Source: Candidatus Thiomargarita nelsonii
Lineage (GTDB): Bacteria; Pseudomonadota; Gammaproteobacteria; Beggiatoales; Beggiatoaceae
Direction of reading: 5' to 3'
Length of the DNA: 64,000 nucleotides
Assembly (NCBI GenBank): GCA_000785145.2
Contig: JSZA02000003.1
Coordinates: forward strand, 1-64,000
Shown: positions 9,145 through 18,056 of the stretch, one piece after another
Layout: each line of letters starts with the position of its first letter
Numbering within the stretch: the first letter of the stretch is position 1
The notes under the pieces: generated by a model
The model's input: the letters and a program-made list of their open reading frames with translations, nothing else
The model's database searches: none
Told to the model about the DNA's origin: nothing
Program-made: the position numbers and the translations under genes

Positions 9145-9158
9145 ATCTTGGACTCCTA
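9134..9158. repeat. Family A repeat overlapping a gene end
   Basis: GTCCAAGATAAATCTTGGAC plus TCCTA. It supplies the stop codon of the Nudix gene. Confidence 0.8.
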
Positions 9159-9167
9159 CCCAAAAAT

Positions 9168-9722
9168 CTACCCCAAAAAATTGAGTAGTACTTGCTTTAG
9201 ATAGTTATTGTTTAAGCGATGTCCCTCTCCCTCAACAATATAAATTTTTGAGCTGCTGCTCAGTGAAGAGATTTTCTTGGCAAGCAAAGGATCACAACCA
9301 TTATCTTCAGCCCCTGTGTGGATTTCTAAATAGCTTGGCATTGGAAATTTTTTCTGTTCAGCAAGTTGCAAAAGTTTTTTTGAGCGTGGGGGGATTGATA
9401 TCAATAGATTTTCTTTATCTATCGCTTTGCCAAGAACGGGCGAAAATAATAAAATGCGACCAGGAAAAGGGGCTAATTCTACTAAAGCATGTAGGAGCAA
9501 ATAAGCACCATACGAGTCGCCAATTAAGTTCGATTGCTCATACCAAAATTGGTTTTTTAGATCATTTTTAATGATTTCAATTTGTTGTGGAAAGTGTAAT
9601 CGGGCAAAATCAGATACTATCTCCCTGCCATAGACATCAATTCCCATCTCAACAAGAGAACTGCCGAGAAATTCATTGAGTTTGTCACCTCTTCCCGGCA
9701 TTAAATAAACTTTATTTTCCAT
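9168..9722 (-). CDS. Small alpha/beta-hydrolase-like protein
   Basis: 184 residues. A GDSYGAYLLLHAL segment (nucleophile elbow G-x-S-x-G), a preceding beta strand, and a late VEGEGHRL (catalytic-histidine position) give an alpha/beta-hydrolase fold of the short RBBP9/YdeN kind. The acid is probably D139 (GAEDNGCDPL) or nearby. Substrate unknown. It is the last of three leftward genes with the methyltransferase (16-bp gap) and the YhhQ-like gene, and may share their transcript. Confidence 0.65.
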   Translation of the reverse strand: MENKVYLMPGRGDKLNEFLGSSLVEMGIDVYGREIVSDFARLHFPQQIEIIKNDLKNQFWYEQSNLIGDSYGAYLLLHALVELAPFPGRILLFSPVLGKAIDKENLLISIPPRSKKLLQLAEQKKFPMPSYLEIHTGAEDNGCDPLLAKKISSLSSSSKIYIVEGEGHRLNNNYLKQVLLNFLG

Positions 9723-9738
9723 CTTTTATCTTTTAATG

Positions 9739-10269
9739 TTAATGTTTTCTTGCAATTAATAAGGCTTCGTTGCCCCCCTCTTCATGATAAACGACTATCT
9801 GCAAGTCGGCAAACAAGCGCAATAATTCATTTTCTGCCAAGCGAAAGGCCGGATTTTTTGGTCCCGTCTCACTGGTGCGCGTAAATGTTTGATAAAACAC
9901 TAATCCATTTGGTTTGAGTGCTTGTGTCAAAAATGGCACTAAATGCCTGTTTAAAAAATGACACACCACAATAACATCAAAGCTATTAGCAGAGGGCGGT
10001 GAATTTACCACATCACGCAATTCGGTATGAATGTGTACTTGTTCGCTCTTGGCTTGTAAACGCTCTAGCGCCGTTTCAGCATAATCCCAAGCATAAGTCT
10101 CCAAACCATGACGGGCGAGTAACAGCGCATTCGCTCCCAAACCACAGGCTAAATCTAAGGCGGTGCCTGTAGTGGGTAATAAATGCGTATAAGCGGCGAC
10201 TACCTCACAGGGCGGGGGCATGTCTGTCGCTTTTTGGTAACGGCTATTCCATTCAATTGCACTGTTCAT
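9739..10269 (-). CDS. Class I SAM-dependent methyltransferase (TehB-like)
   Basis: 176 residues. SAM-binding motif I is LDLACGLGANALLLARHG, followed by an acidic WDYAETAL and the strand VIVVCHFLNRHLV (motif IV). The short length and HFLNR motif recall TehB-type and related small-molecule methyltransferases. Substrate unknown. It is 5 bases downstream of the YhhQ-like gene, suggesting an operon. Confidence 0.8.
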   Translation of the reverse strand: MNSAIEWNSRYQKATDMPPPCEVVAAYTHLLPTTGTALDLACGLGANALLLARHGLETYAWDYAETALERLQAKSEQVHIHTELRDVVNSPPSANSFDVIVVCHFLNRHLVPFLTQALKPNGLVFYQTFTRTSETGPKNPAFRLAENELLRLFADLQIVVYHEEGGNEALLIARKH

Positions 10270-10274
10270 GTCAA

Positions 10275-11048
10275 TTATTCAAGCTTTTGAGATTTCTCTT
10301 GTAGTGGAGTGTTCCAATCTTGATCGCTCACATCCCAATTTCTTGCCCAGTAGATAAAAATCGTATCAATAGCTGCAATGATCGCTTTAAAGACATATTT
10401 TGCGCCTGCTAATCCAAGTGCCGTCTGTAAACCAACAACGGGTGCCCAAACCACCAGCGTATATAATACAGTATCAAGTGCCTGAGACAAGAGAGTTGAG
10501 AGATTATTTCGTAACCAGAGATGTTTACCTTGGGTTTTTTCCTTTAAGTAATGAAATATCCAAACGTCAACACTTTGTGAGACGAGATAGGCAAAGAGGG
10601 AGCCAAGGATAAACAGGGGTGTAAATTCAAATATTGTGGCTATTGCATTGTGTATCTTCTGAGCAAATTCAAGATTTAGTGGTGACGGTTCAAATAGTAA
10701 ACTAATATAGATCACAAGGATCAGAATAAGGCTGGCAACAAAGCCTAATAAGACGGCACGCTGCGCTTCTTTTCGTCCGTATTTTTCACTGAGTAAATCG
10801 GTAGCAAAATAGATGCCGGAATATAATATAACACCTAAGCTGGTTTGCATACCAAAAATGACGGTGAGTTTAGGACCTTGAAAATTACTCAACATGACGT
10901 TGAGTATTACTATCGTATAGAGTCCCATTTTACCAAACAGTCGGAAAAGCACCAGCGTTATAGATAAATCAGCAGCAACGGTTAACAACCATAACAAATC
11001 TTGATATGTTAAATTTTCGATTAATGACAACATATTTTTATCATCCAA
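10275..11048 (-). CDS. yhhQ: Queuosine precursor transporter family (YhhQ/VUT)
   Basis: 257 residues with about six membrane segments. The family signature is clear: NVMLSNFQGPKLTVIFG, YFATDLLSEKYGRKEAQ and the later SQSVDVWIFHYLK and NNLSTLLSQALDTVLY. Family members import queuine-pathway precursors (preQ0/preQ1) across the inner membrane. It leads a three-gene leftward group. I found no preQ1 riboswitch in the 90-bp region before htpG. Confidence 0.88.
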   Translation of the reverse strand: MDDKNMLSLIENLTYQDLLWLLTVAADLSITLVLFRLFGKMGLYTIVILNVMLSNFQGPKLTVIFGMQTSLGVILYSGIYFATDLLSEKYGRKEAQRAVLLGFVASLILILVIYISLLFEPSPLNLEFAQKIHNAIATIFEFTPLFILGSLFAYLVSQSVDVWIFHYLKEKTQGKHLWLRNNLSTLLSQALDTVLYTLVVWAPVVGLQTALGLAGAKYVFKAIIAAIDTIFIYWARNWDVSDQDWNTPLQEKSQKLE

Positions 11049-11175
11049 GTGAATAAATCAAAGACTTATATTAAATCCTTATAATGTCTAATATCAAGAA
11101 ATTCCCCATTTTTTTCTCTTGAGCTAATATATAAATTAAATGTGTTTTTCTCATTTATTTAATCTTCATATCCTA

Positions 11176-11201
11176 TTGAAACTGTCGATGATACCCCTAT
11201 A
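11176..11201 (+). promoter_or_regulatory. Candidate sigma-32 (heat-shock) promoter of htpG
   Basis: ATTGAAA, 12-nt spacer, then CCCCTATAT. Compare the RpoH consensus CTTGAAA-N11-16-CCCCAT. It ends about 38 bases before the htpG start and explains why the upstream in-frame ATG at 11140 cannot be used. rpoH itself is in this window. Confidence 0.6.
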
Positions 11202-11238
11202 TCTAAGCTTTCAATTTTTATGCCAAGGAGAAACTTCA

Positions 11239-13176
11239 ATGAGTGTTGAAGCACATACAGAAACGCTAGGTTTTCAAACAGAAATAACGCAACTACTTGA
11301 TTTAATGATACATTCCTTGTATAGCAACAAGGAAATTTTTCTGCGTGAGCTGATTTCCAATGGCTCAGATGCCGCTGATAAGCTGCGTTTTGAAGCTTTG
11401 TCGGATGATGCCCTGTATGAAGGGGATACCGATTTAAAAATTTGGATTAATTTTGATAAAGATGCCCGCACGGTGACGGTGCGCGACAATGGTATCGGGA
11501 TGTCGCGTGAAGAGGTGATAGAGAATATCGGTACCATTGCCAAGTCAGGTACTCAAGAATTTTTTAAATCTCTAACGGGTGATAATGTTAAGGATACCCA
11601 ATTGATTGGACAATTTGGGGTTGGCTTTTATTCCTGCTTTATTGTCGCTGATAAAGTGACTTTATCCACTCGTCGTGCTGGCTTAGAGCCCTCGCATGGG
11701 GTTAAGTGGGAGTCAAAAGGTGATGGTGAGTATACCGTTGAAACGACTGAACTGCAACAGCATGGCACAGAAGTCATTTTGCATTTGCGCCCGGATGAAG
11801 ATGAGTTTTTATCAGATTATCAGTTGCGTAGCATCATCAAAAAATATTCGGATCATATTACCTTGCCCATCGTCATGCCGAAAGTCCTGACAGAGGAGGA
11901 TAAGGATAAGGAGGAGAAAGCCCCTGAAGATGAGGTGGTGAATACGGCAACGGCATTATGGGTGCGGGGGAAAGGCGAAATCACCGACGAGGAGTACACT
12001 GAATTTTATAAACACGTTGCCCATGACTTTGAAGCGCCATTGGCGCATCTTCATAACAAAGTCGAGGGCACAAATGAATATACGACGCTGCTATTTATTC
12101 CAGCCCGTGCCCCGTTTGATTTATGGGATCGCACAAACCACCGAGGGATCAAATTGTATGTGCGGCGCGTGTTTATCATGGATGATAATGAAAAGTTGTT
12201 ACCGCCTTATTTGCGCTTTATTCGCGGAGTTGTTGATAGTAACGATTTGCCCTTGAATATTTCGCGGGAAATTTTGCAGCATAACCGGAAAATTGAGACG
12301 ATTCGCTCTGGCACGGTGAAAAAAATCTTAGGTACGCTGGAAAATATGGCGAAAAATGAGCCCGATAAATATGCCACTTTCTGGAAAGAATTTGGCAGGG
12401 TTATCAAAGAGGGCGTTATTGATGATGCGAGCAATAAGGATCGTATTGCTAAATTGTTGCGTTTTTCAAGCAGCTATGATGATAACGCCACGCCGGCTGT
12501 CTCGCTAGAAGACTATGTTGGGCGTATGAAAGAGGGGCAGAAAAAGATTTATTTTGTCACTGCTGACAGTTTTTCGGCTGCGAAAAATAGTCCGCACCTA
12601 GAAATTTTCCGCAAAAAAGGCATCGAAGTGATCTTGTTGTCTGACCAAATCGATGAATGGTTGGGCACTCACCTCAACGAGTTTGAGGGTAAGCCGCTGC
12701 AATCGGTGACTAAGGGTGATCTGGATTTAGGCGATTTAGAGGATGAGGATGAGAAAAAAGAGGCTGAAAATGCTTCTGATACTTTGAAGTCTGTGCTGGA
12801 GGGTATCAAGACGACTTTAGGCGATAAGGTTAAAGATGTGCGAATTACGCACCGTTTAACGACATCACCTGCTTGTTTGGTGGCAGATGAACAGGCGATG
12901 GATGCCAGTTTAGAGCGTTTATTGAAGTCTGCGGGACAAATGGTGCCCGGTACTCTGCCGATTATGGAAATCAATCCGCAACATCCGATTGTAAATGCGC
13001 TCAAGGAGGAGGCTGATGAGACACGTTTTAATGATTGGGTGTTTATGTTGTTTGATCAGGCTTTGCTCAGTGAAGGGGGGCAGTTGGAGGATCCGGCAGC
13101 GTTTGTTAACCGCATGAATGAGATGTTTGTGTCGATGGGTAATTTGTCCTCGTCGAGGATTATTACGTTTGATTAA
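11239..13176 (+). CDS. htpG: Chaperone protein HtpG (bacterial Hsp90)
   Basis: 645 residues. The GHKL ATPase domain has [27 protein letters not shown] and GQFGVGFYS. The middle domain has the [16 protein letters not shown] signature, and the C-terminal dimerisation domain is complete. Start at 11239 is set by AAGGAG 7 bases upstream; the longer ORF from 11140 would begin upstream of the heat-shock promoter. Cytoplasmic homodimeric ATP-dependent chaperone. It stands alone and is followed by a large repeat cluster. Confidence 0.98.
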   Translation: MSVEAHTETLGFQTEITQLLDLMIHSLYSNKEIFLRELISNGSDAADKLRFEALSDDALYEGDTDLKIWINFDKDARTVTVRDNGIGMSREEVIENIGTIAKSGTQEFFKSLTGDNVKDTQLIGQFGVGFYSCFIVADKVTLSTRRAGLEPSHGVKWESKGDGEYTVETTELQQHGTEVILHLRPDEDEFLSDYQLRSIIKKYSDHITLPIVMPKVLTEEDKDKEEKAPEDEVVNTATALWVRGKGEITDEEYTEFYKHVAHDFEAPLAHLHNKVEGTNEYTTLLFIPARAPFDLWDRTNHRGIKLYVRRVFIMDDNEKLLPPYLRFIRGVVDSNDLPLNISREILQHNRKIETIRSGTVKKILGTLENMAKNEPDKYATFWKEFGRVIKEGVIDDASNKDRIAKLLRFSSSYDDNATPAVSLEDYVGRMKEGQKKIYFVTADSFSAAKNSPHLEIFRKKGIEVILLSDQIDEWLGTHLNEFEGKPLQSVTKGDLDLGDLEDEDEKKEAENASDTLKSVLEGIKTTLGDKVKDVRITHRLTTSPACLVADEQAMDASLERLLKSAGQMVPGTLPIMEINPQHPIVNALKEEADETRFNDWVFMLFDQALLSEGGQLEDPAAFVNRMNEMFVSMGNLSSSRIITFD

Positions 13177-13229
13177 TTAATTCGACGCGTCGAGGCATGC
13201 ATGATCGGAACGAAGTTTCCCACGCAGAG

Positions 13230-13626
13230 CGCTCATCGAGCCGACACAAGTTTTTTTTAAGGAGTCCAAGATTTATCTTGGGCGTCTCGTCCAAAATAAA
13301 TTTTGGACTCCTGAGCTTTTTGGAGTCCAAGATTTATCTTGGGTGCCTCGTCCAAAATAAATTTTGGACTCCTGAGCTTTTTGGAGTCCAAGATTTATCT
13401 TGGGCGTCTCGTCCAAAATAAATTTTGGACTCCTGAGCTTTTTGGAGTCCAAGATTTATCTTGGGTGCCTCGTCCAAAATAAATTTTGGACTCCTGAGCT
13501 TTTTGGAGTCCAAGATTTATCTTGGGCGTCTCGTCCAAAATAAATTTTGGACTCCTGAGCTTTTTGGAGTCCAAGATTTATCTTGGGCGTCTCGTCCAAA
13601 ATCAACTTGTGTTGGCTCGATGAGCG
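13230..13626. repeat. Six-unit 61-bp family A array nested inside a 23-bp inverted repeat
   Basis: Units start at 13261, 13322, 13383, 13444, 13505 and 13566 (exact 61-bp period; the last is truncated near 13600). Units alternate GGCGTCTCG and GGTGCCTCG centres. The array is bracketed by an inverted repeat at 13230-13252 and 13604-13626 that matches at 22 of 23 positions (CGCTCATCGAGCC.ACACAAG). It looks as if family A units expanded within the loop of an older hairpin. Confidence 0.9.
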
Positions 13627-13657
13627 TATTCAGGATGAAAGTATTTTAACATTTATA

Positions 13658-13688
13658 GAAATCCTATTTCTTAAAGAAATAGGATTTC
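13658..13688. terminator. Palindrome AAATCCTATTTCTT (family F hairpin)
   Basis: Perfect hairpin GAAATCCTATTTCTT/AAGAAATAGGATTTC followed by TT. It could terminate htpG transcription. A sequence-related hairpin with compensating changes is at 59630-59658. Confidence 0.5.
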
Positions 13689-13720
13689 TTTGAAAGTTTA
13701 ATATAGTTCGAGCTATCTTA

Positions 13721-13853
13721 ATGAAAAGCAAACCAAGATTAAAAACCATACAGGCAAAAGGATATCGCAATCTCGAAATAGCAACCCCTTTTGAATTGGA
13801 TAGGATAACTTGAATATCCTGATTGGTGCTAACGGTGCTGGCAATTGTTACCT
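13721..13853 (+). pseudogene. Truncated, frameshifted N-terminus of an AAA/SMC-type ATPase
   Basis: From the ATG at 13721: MKSKPRLKTIQAKGYRNLE, ATPFELDRIT, then a stop. A -1 frame continues NILIGANGAGN, a Walker A region (normally GANGAGKSN). This is the start of a RecF/OLD-like or AAA_15-type ATPase. It is broken before the Walker lysine and replaced by a family D element. Confidence 0.7.
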
Positions 13854-13856
13854 CCT

Positions 13857-13937
13857 GCACTAGGGTGTTGCCCCTACGAAAACCCATCACGTATCCTGTA
13901 GGGGCAATCCTTTATGGTTGCCCGACACGATATGGCA
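13857..13937. repeat. Family D MITE, left end missing
   Basis: Shares TTGCCCCTACGAAAACCCAT and the rest of the right half with the complete element at 16222-16326, but lacks its left terminal repeat. It joins the ATPase remnant directly. Confidence 0.8.
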
Positions 13938-13963
13938 TTTTTGCGAGGCAAAGTGTCTTAGTC

Positions 13964-15136
13964 CTACCGTCCTTCGGGACAAGCCCTTCTGATGTTTTCT
14001 TCGATTTGACTTCTATCCATAGCAGCACTCCCTTTCTCTCTTTGTTCCTCCTGATAAATATCATCGACAGTCGCATCCAAAATACTCAACCAAGTCTTTA
14101 TTTGTTCTGGCGTTGTTGCCGGTTGACCAACCATTTCGATTTCTGTTTTAAGTATCTCTAGGTCATACAGCACATCAACAGAGTCACAAACCAGTGTCCA
14201 CCACTCTGCTGGTTCAAAATCACCTTCTCTAAATCGCTCATCGGCTATTCCTTTTGCGGAAAACTTGGTATTTTTGCTCGACTCTTTGCTCGACGCTTGG
14301 GGTGAACCATCAGTGGGGCAAGCATTTCTGATGTTCTCTTCGATAATACTTCTCAGCATAGCCGCACTCCCTTTCAATCTTCGTTCATCTCTATAAATGT
14401 CATCGACAGTCGCATCCAAAATACTCAACCAAGTCTTTATTTGCGCTCCCGTTGTTGCAGGTTGACCAACAGATTTTGGTTCTGTTTTAGCTATCTCTAC
14501 GTCATATACCACATCAAGAGATTCATAAACCAGTGTCCACCACTCTGGTGGTTCAAAATCACCTTCTATAAATCGGTAATCGGCGATTCCCTTTGCAGAA
14601 AGATGGGCATTATTTTTTTTGGCAACTTTAGGTGGTTTCTTTGCTTTTAGTCCACGGGGACAAGTTTTTTTACCCTTCCAAGCCGCCAAAATCTTACGAT
14701 GGTAATTCCTCGTTTCTTTAAACGGAGGACAACCTTTATACTTCTTGACTCTGTGGGGTCCTGCGTTATAGGCACACAAGGCAAATTTGGCAGAGCCAAA
14801 ACGCTTTAACTGTTCGCTAAAATAATAGACACCACAGTTAACATTTTGGGAGGGATCATATAATTCTATTTTATCCAACCCACAAGCTTTTTTACCTGTG
14901 GCAGGCATGATTTGCATGAGCCCAATGGCACCGGCATGGGAAACGACATTTTGCTTCCAACGGCTTTCCTGATTAATGATGGCACAGACTAATGAGGCAT
15001 CAACTTTGTACTTTTGTGCCGCCCGCCGTGCCATCTCATCAAGGGTTTGAGAATATGCAGTCGGCATATAAAGCAAGCTCGATGTGATTAAAGCAAGTAA
15101 AATGGCAGCGACTCCTTTCATTTTTCTTTGTCTCAT
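13964..15136 (-). CDS. Lytic transglycosylase with two tandem C-terminal repeats
   Basis: About 390 residues from the ATG at 15136 (TAGGAG 11 bases upstream; a GTG at 15148 overlaps that site). Signal peptide, then an SLT goose-lysozyme-like domain: catalytic glutamate in IINQESRW, then GAIGLMQIMPAT, NCGVYYF and ALCAYNAGPHRVKKY. Cuts peptidoglycan glycan strands in the periplasm. After a basic linker come two copies of a roughly 90-residue unit (about 185-275 and 295-385). Each contains SAKGIADxRFxEGDFEPxEWW, QIKTWLSILDATVDDIY and IEENIRxACP. I do not recognise this unit; it may be a wall or partner-binding module. The downstream copy is clean, so the duplication looks functional. Confidence 0.85.
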   Translation of the reverse strand: MRQRKMKGVAAILLALITSSLLYMPTAYSQTLDEMARRAAQKYKVDASLVCAIINQESRWKQNVVSHAGAIGLMQIMPATGKKACGLDKIELYDPSQNVNCGVYYFSEQLKRFGSAKFALCAYNAGPHRVKKYKGCPPFKETRNYHRKILAAWKGKKTCPRGLKAKKPPKVAKKNNAHLSAKGIADYRFIEGDFEPPEWWTLVYESLDVVYDVEIAKTEPKSVGQPATTGAQIKTWLSILDATVDDIYRDERRLKGSAAMLRSIIEENIRNACPTDGSPQASSKESSKNTKFSAKGIADERFREGDFEPAEWWTLVCDSVDVLYDLEILKTEIEMVGQPATTPEQIKTWLSILDATVDDIYQEEQREKGSAAMDRSQIEENIRRACPEGR

Positions 15137-15203
15137 TTTGTCATGCACTCCTAAATTATTTCACTTATCATAAATGGCAATATGTAATTATACTACAAAA
15201 AAT

Positions 15204-15224
15204 AGGAGTCCAAGATTTATCTTG
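15204..15224. repeat. Family A repeat, single core
   Basis: AGGAGTCCAAGATTTATCTT, in the 185-bp divergent gap between the transglycosylase and rpoH. Confidence 0.8.
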
Positions 15225-15321
15225 AAAGCACTTGATTTTTGGATCAGAATCCCTCAATATATTAGCACTCTCCAAGCGAGACTGCTAAAAAGCAGATTTA
15301 TTACATAAATAGGGGAATACA

Positions 15322-16191
15322 ATGTCAAACGCATTAGCTTTAAATTTCAACACAGAAATTGCGGTTTTGAGTCAAGATGTTGAAAGCTATAGACAGACTG
15401 TTAAAACGATTCCTACGTTAGATGCCGACAAAGAACGAGAGTTGGCAGAGCGTTTGCAAAATGAGGGCTCACTAGAGGCGGCACGGCAATTGGTCATGTC
15501 ACATTTACGTTTTGTTTTGTATATTGCCCAAGGCTATCGTGGTTATGGTTTACCTGAAGCCGATTTAATCCAAGAAGGCAACATCGGTTTGATGAAAGCT
15601 GTTAAGCGATTTGATCCTAGTGTTGGTGTGCGTTTAGTGTCATTTGCTGTGCATTGGATACGTGCAGAGATTCACGAATTTATTTTACGCAACTGGCGCA
15701 TCGTAAAAGTGGTCACAACTAAAGCGCAGCGTAAACTGTTTTTTAAATTACGCAGCAAGAAAAAACGCTTAGGTTGGTTGTTGTCAGAGGAAGTTGAAAA
15801 TATTGCCAAGGATTTAGGTGTTAGCAATAAAGATGTTTTAGAAATGGAAAAACGTTTGAGTGCTCAAGATGTTGCTTTTGATGCACCTAGCGATAGTGAT
15901 AATGATGATGAGGCGTTTGCACCAGCGGCTTATTTAGAAGACAATCGTTATGATCCGGCTGTGCTGGCAGAACAGGATGATTGGAAGGCGCAGGGACATA
16001 AACAGTTGCACCGCGCCTTTGAAAAATTGGATGCGCGTAGTTTGGATATCCTGCAAAAGCGTTGGCTGAGTGAAGAAAAAACCACTTTGCAAGATTTGGC
16101 ATTGCATTATAAAGTCTCTGCTGAGCGGATACGTCAGATAGAAAATAATGCTATCAAAAAGCTTAAAAAGCATATTGAGTTAACGGCGTGA
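15322..16191 (+). CDS. rpoH: RNA polymerase sigma-32 factor RpoH
   Basis: 289 residues. Region 2: [40 protein letters not shown] and [20 protein letters not shown]. The RpoH box around [17 protein letters not shown] binds core polymerase and chaperones. Region 4 ends [18 protein letters not shown]. Directs heat-shock transcription; htpG upstream in the window carries a matching promoter. AGGGGAA lies 5 bases before the ATG. It is monocistronic as far as visible. Confidence 0.97.
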   Translation: MSNALALNFNTEIAVLSQDVESYRQTVKTIPTLDADKERELAERLQNEGSLEAARQLVMSHLRFVLYIAQGYRGYGLPEADLIQEGNIGLMKAVKRFDPSVGVRLVSFAVHWIRAEIHEFILRNWRIVKVVTTKAQRKLFFKLRSKKKRLGWLLSEEVENIAKDLGVSNKDVLEMEKRLSAQDVAFDAPSDSDNDDEAFAPAAYLEDNRYDPAVLAEQDDWKAQGHKQLHRAFEKLDARSLDILQKRWLSEEKTTLQDLALHYKVSAERIRQIENNAIKKLKKHIELTA

Positions 16192-16221
16192 CAATTTTCG
16201 GTGCAAGGTACGCCTTGCACC

Positions 16222-16326
16222 AATGCCATATTGTATCGGGCAACCACTAGGGCATTGCCCCTACGAAAACCCATCACGTATCCTGTAGGGGCAATCCTTT
16301 ATGGTTGCCCGATACGATATGGCATT
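16222..16326. repeat. Family D MITE, complete copy
   Basis: 105 bp with roughly 25-bp terminal inverted repeats (AATGCCATATxGTATCGGGC) and an inner palindrome (TTGCCCCTAC/GTAGGGGCAA). The rest of the 400-bp gap to the next gene is AT-rich with no gene that I can see. Confidence 0.88.
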
Positions 16327-16598
16327 GACACCTTGCACTCCTGATAAATTTTTTTTATGCACAAGCTCTTAAACTCACCTTTCCTACCACATTTTTTTTT
16401 CCAAAAGCTCACTGTCTAGAAAAAACACAAAAACCACGAAATTATTAAAATATAATAAGAATTAATTGATTTCATTTAGTGTTTTATATATAATTAATGT
16501 TGATAAACTAATTTTTTCTTGATATTATAATATTGTCCAAATTCTTGACAATTTATTATTTAATAATGTTTGTTACTAAATAACATGAGTTATAAACT

Positions 16599-18056
16599 AT
16601 GATTGGAGATCAAACATTAATATTGCCAACAGATTTAACTAAGATTGACGATGAAAAGAAACCTTTCTGGAATCGTATATCTACAAAAATTCACTCGATT
16701 TTGTGGCAACCGTATCAGCTAGAATCACTGAGTTCAAAAAACTATCAAGAGATAGAATCTAGTTTTTGGAAACAGAAGCTGAAAATGAGTAATGCTATAC
16801 GAAATAGTCGTTTACCATCGTTGTCAATTCCTACTCTGGAAGAACCAGAAGATTTAAGTGTCATAACAAGCCAGAAAATACGGATTTATCCTGAGAACGA
16901 AGCACTTTGGTTTGAGAGCTTAAATCTCTTCCGTCGAGCATACAATCTTTCTATTTATTTCTTTATAAATGGACTCAAACCACATTTCGATTTTAGATCA
17001 CAACTTTGTGGTTGGTGTATCTGTGAATGTGAAGAAAATAACGTAAAATATAATTCTAACCTCGTATTGGCAGCATATCGAAAAGCCTGTGAGACACGTG
17101 AGGCCGTTATAAAAAAACGTGTAAAAAAACAACACGCTTCTATGAGTTTCCTGTCTAGGAACAATGCTAAACAATATTTCATCGCACCTAAGTTGTCACC
17201 GAAGAAATCTATTTTTCCTAGAATACTTGGAAAATGTCATTGGGTTGAAACGCCATATGATGAAGCCATTGGTAAGACTGTAGTTGTAAGCTATGTAAAC
17301 CAACAATGGTTCGCATGTACCAAGTACACACAAGACATTGAACCATTGATAACTGATAATTTATCTATAGTTGCACTCGATCCAGGAGTAAGAACATTTC
17401 AAACGACATTTAGTGAAAACGAAACCATCGCTTATGGCGATGCTTTCGTGAAAGATAAATTAGTACCATTGATGTTACTCTTAGATAAATGCTTGTCTAA
17501 GAGAGACTTGTTAAATAAAGAAGATCGTACTAAACAATGGGTTAGAGATCGTCTTTGGCATATTCATAAATTAATAGCATCGATTAGAGCGAGACAATCA
17601 AACTTAGTTAGTGACTTACATAAGCGAGTGGCATTAGACTTAGTTTCAAATTACGATGTAATCTTACTTCCGACGTTTGAAACTAAGAAAATGTCACAGA
17701 AAAATGGAGACCGAAAAAGATTTATTAGGAAGAAAACTGTAAGAGCAATGTTAGGTTTAGCTCATTATAAATTCAAGATGACCTTGAAATGGATGGCTAA
17801 AAAGTATGGAAAGACTGTGATAGATGTATGCGAAGCATACACTAGCAAGACATTGTGGGACGGCTCTATAATCAAAAACTTAGGTGGAAAAACTTCAATT
17901 TCTTACCAAGGTAAAATTGTGAATAGAGATCAACATGGTGCTAGAAATATATTGATTAGATTCCTAACTAAAGTGGTAGAAGTTATATCACTTGAGGCAA
18001 CTTACGCCTTAGACATAACTGAAGCCAGATTTGGTGGTTTTGGCGTTTTAAAGTAA
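16599..18056 (+). CDS. TnpB/Fanzor-like RuvC nuclease without zinc-ribbon cysteines
   Basis: 485 residues. The RuvC triad is intact: D261 (VALDPGVRTF), E361 (LPTFETKKM) and D444 (NRDQHGARNIL). The N-terminal part has the KIRIYPENEALWFESLNLFRRAYN helix typical of the wedge/REC region. TnpB proteins are RNA-guided nucleases of IS200/IS605/IS607 elements. The TNB zinc ribbon is the oddity: after EAYTSKT the usual CxxC...CxxC is missing, with no cysteine between 418 and 443, while the NLGGK spacing resembles the Fanzor-like clade. No tnpA partner is present. The last sense codons GTT TTA AAG form a slippery T_TTA_AAG directly before TAA, and the -1 frame continues into a CULT domain. A guide RNA, if any, was not identified. 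Confidence 0.8.
   Translation: MIGDQTLILPTDLTKIDDEKKPFWNRISTKIHSILWQPYQLESLSSKNYQEIESSFWKQKLKMSNAIRNSRLPSLSIPTLEEPEDLSVITSQKIRIYPENEALWFESLNLFRRAYNLSIYFFINGLKPHFDFRSQLCGWCICECEENNVKYNSNLVLAAYRKACETREAVIKKRVKKQHASMSFLSRNNAKQYFIAPKLSPKKSIFPRILGKCHWVETPYDEAIGKTVVVSYVNQQWFACTKYTQDIEPLITDNLSIVALDPGVRTFQTTFSENETIAYGDAFVKDKLVPLMLLLDKCLSKRDLLNKEDRTKQWVRDRLWHIHKLIASIRARQSNLVSDLHKRVALDLVSNYDVILLPTFETKKMSQKNGDRKRFIRKKTVRAMLGLAHYKFKMTLKWMAKKYGKTVIDVCEAYTSKTLWDGSIIKNLGGKTSISYQGKIVNRDQHGARNILIRFLTKVVEVISLEATYALDITEARFGGFGVLK
18047..18053 (+). promoter_or_regulatory. Candidate -1 frameshift heptamer T_TTA_AAG at the tnpB stop
   Basis: X_XXY_YYZ heptamer in the tnpB frame, immediately followed by TAA. A -1 slip continues GTA AGT GAA into the CULT reading frame, which has no ATG, GTG or TTG of its own upstream of its zinc site. 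A single missing base in the T4 or A3 run would give the same join. Confidence 0.4.

Noticed and set aside
10985..11139. preQ1 riboswitch upstream of yhhQ
   Set aside because: No H-type pseudoknot-like C-rich/A-rich pattern could be seen before the start codon.
11140..11238. N-terminal extension of htpG
   Set aside because: Lies upstream of or inside the heat-shock promoter; strong ribosome site at 11239 and HtpG homology start there.
15224..15275. Sigma-32 promoter for rpoH (CTTGAAA ... CCCTCAATAT)
   Set aside because: Spacer is 23 bases, too long, and the -10 match is partial.
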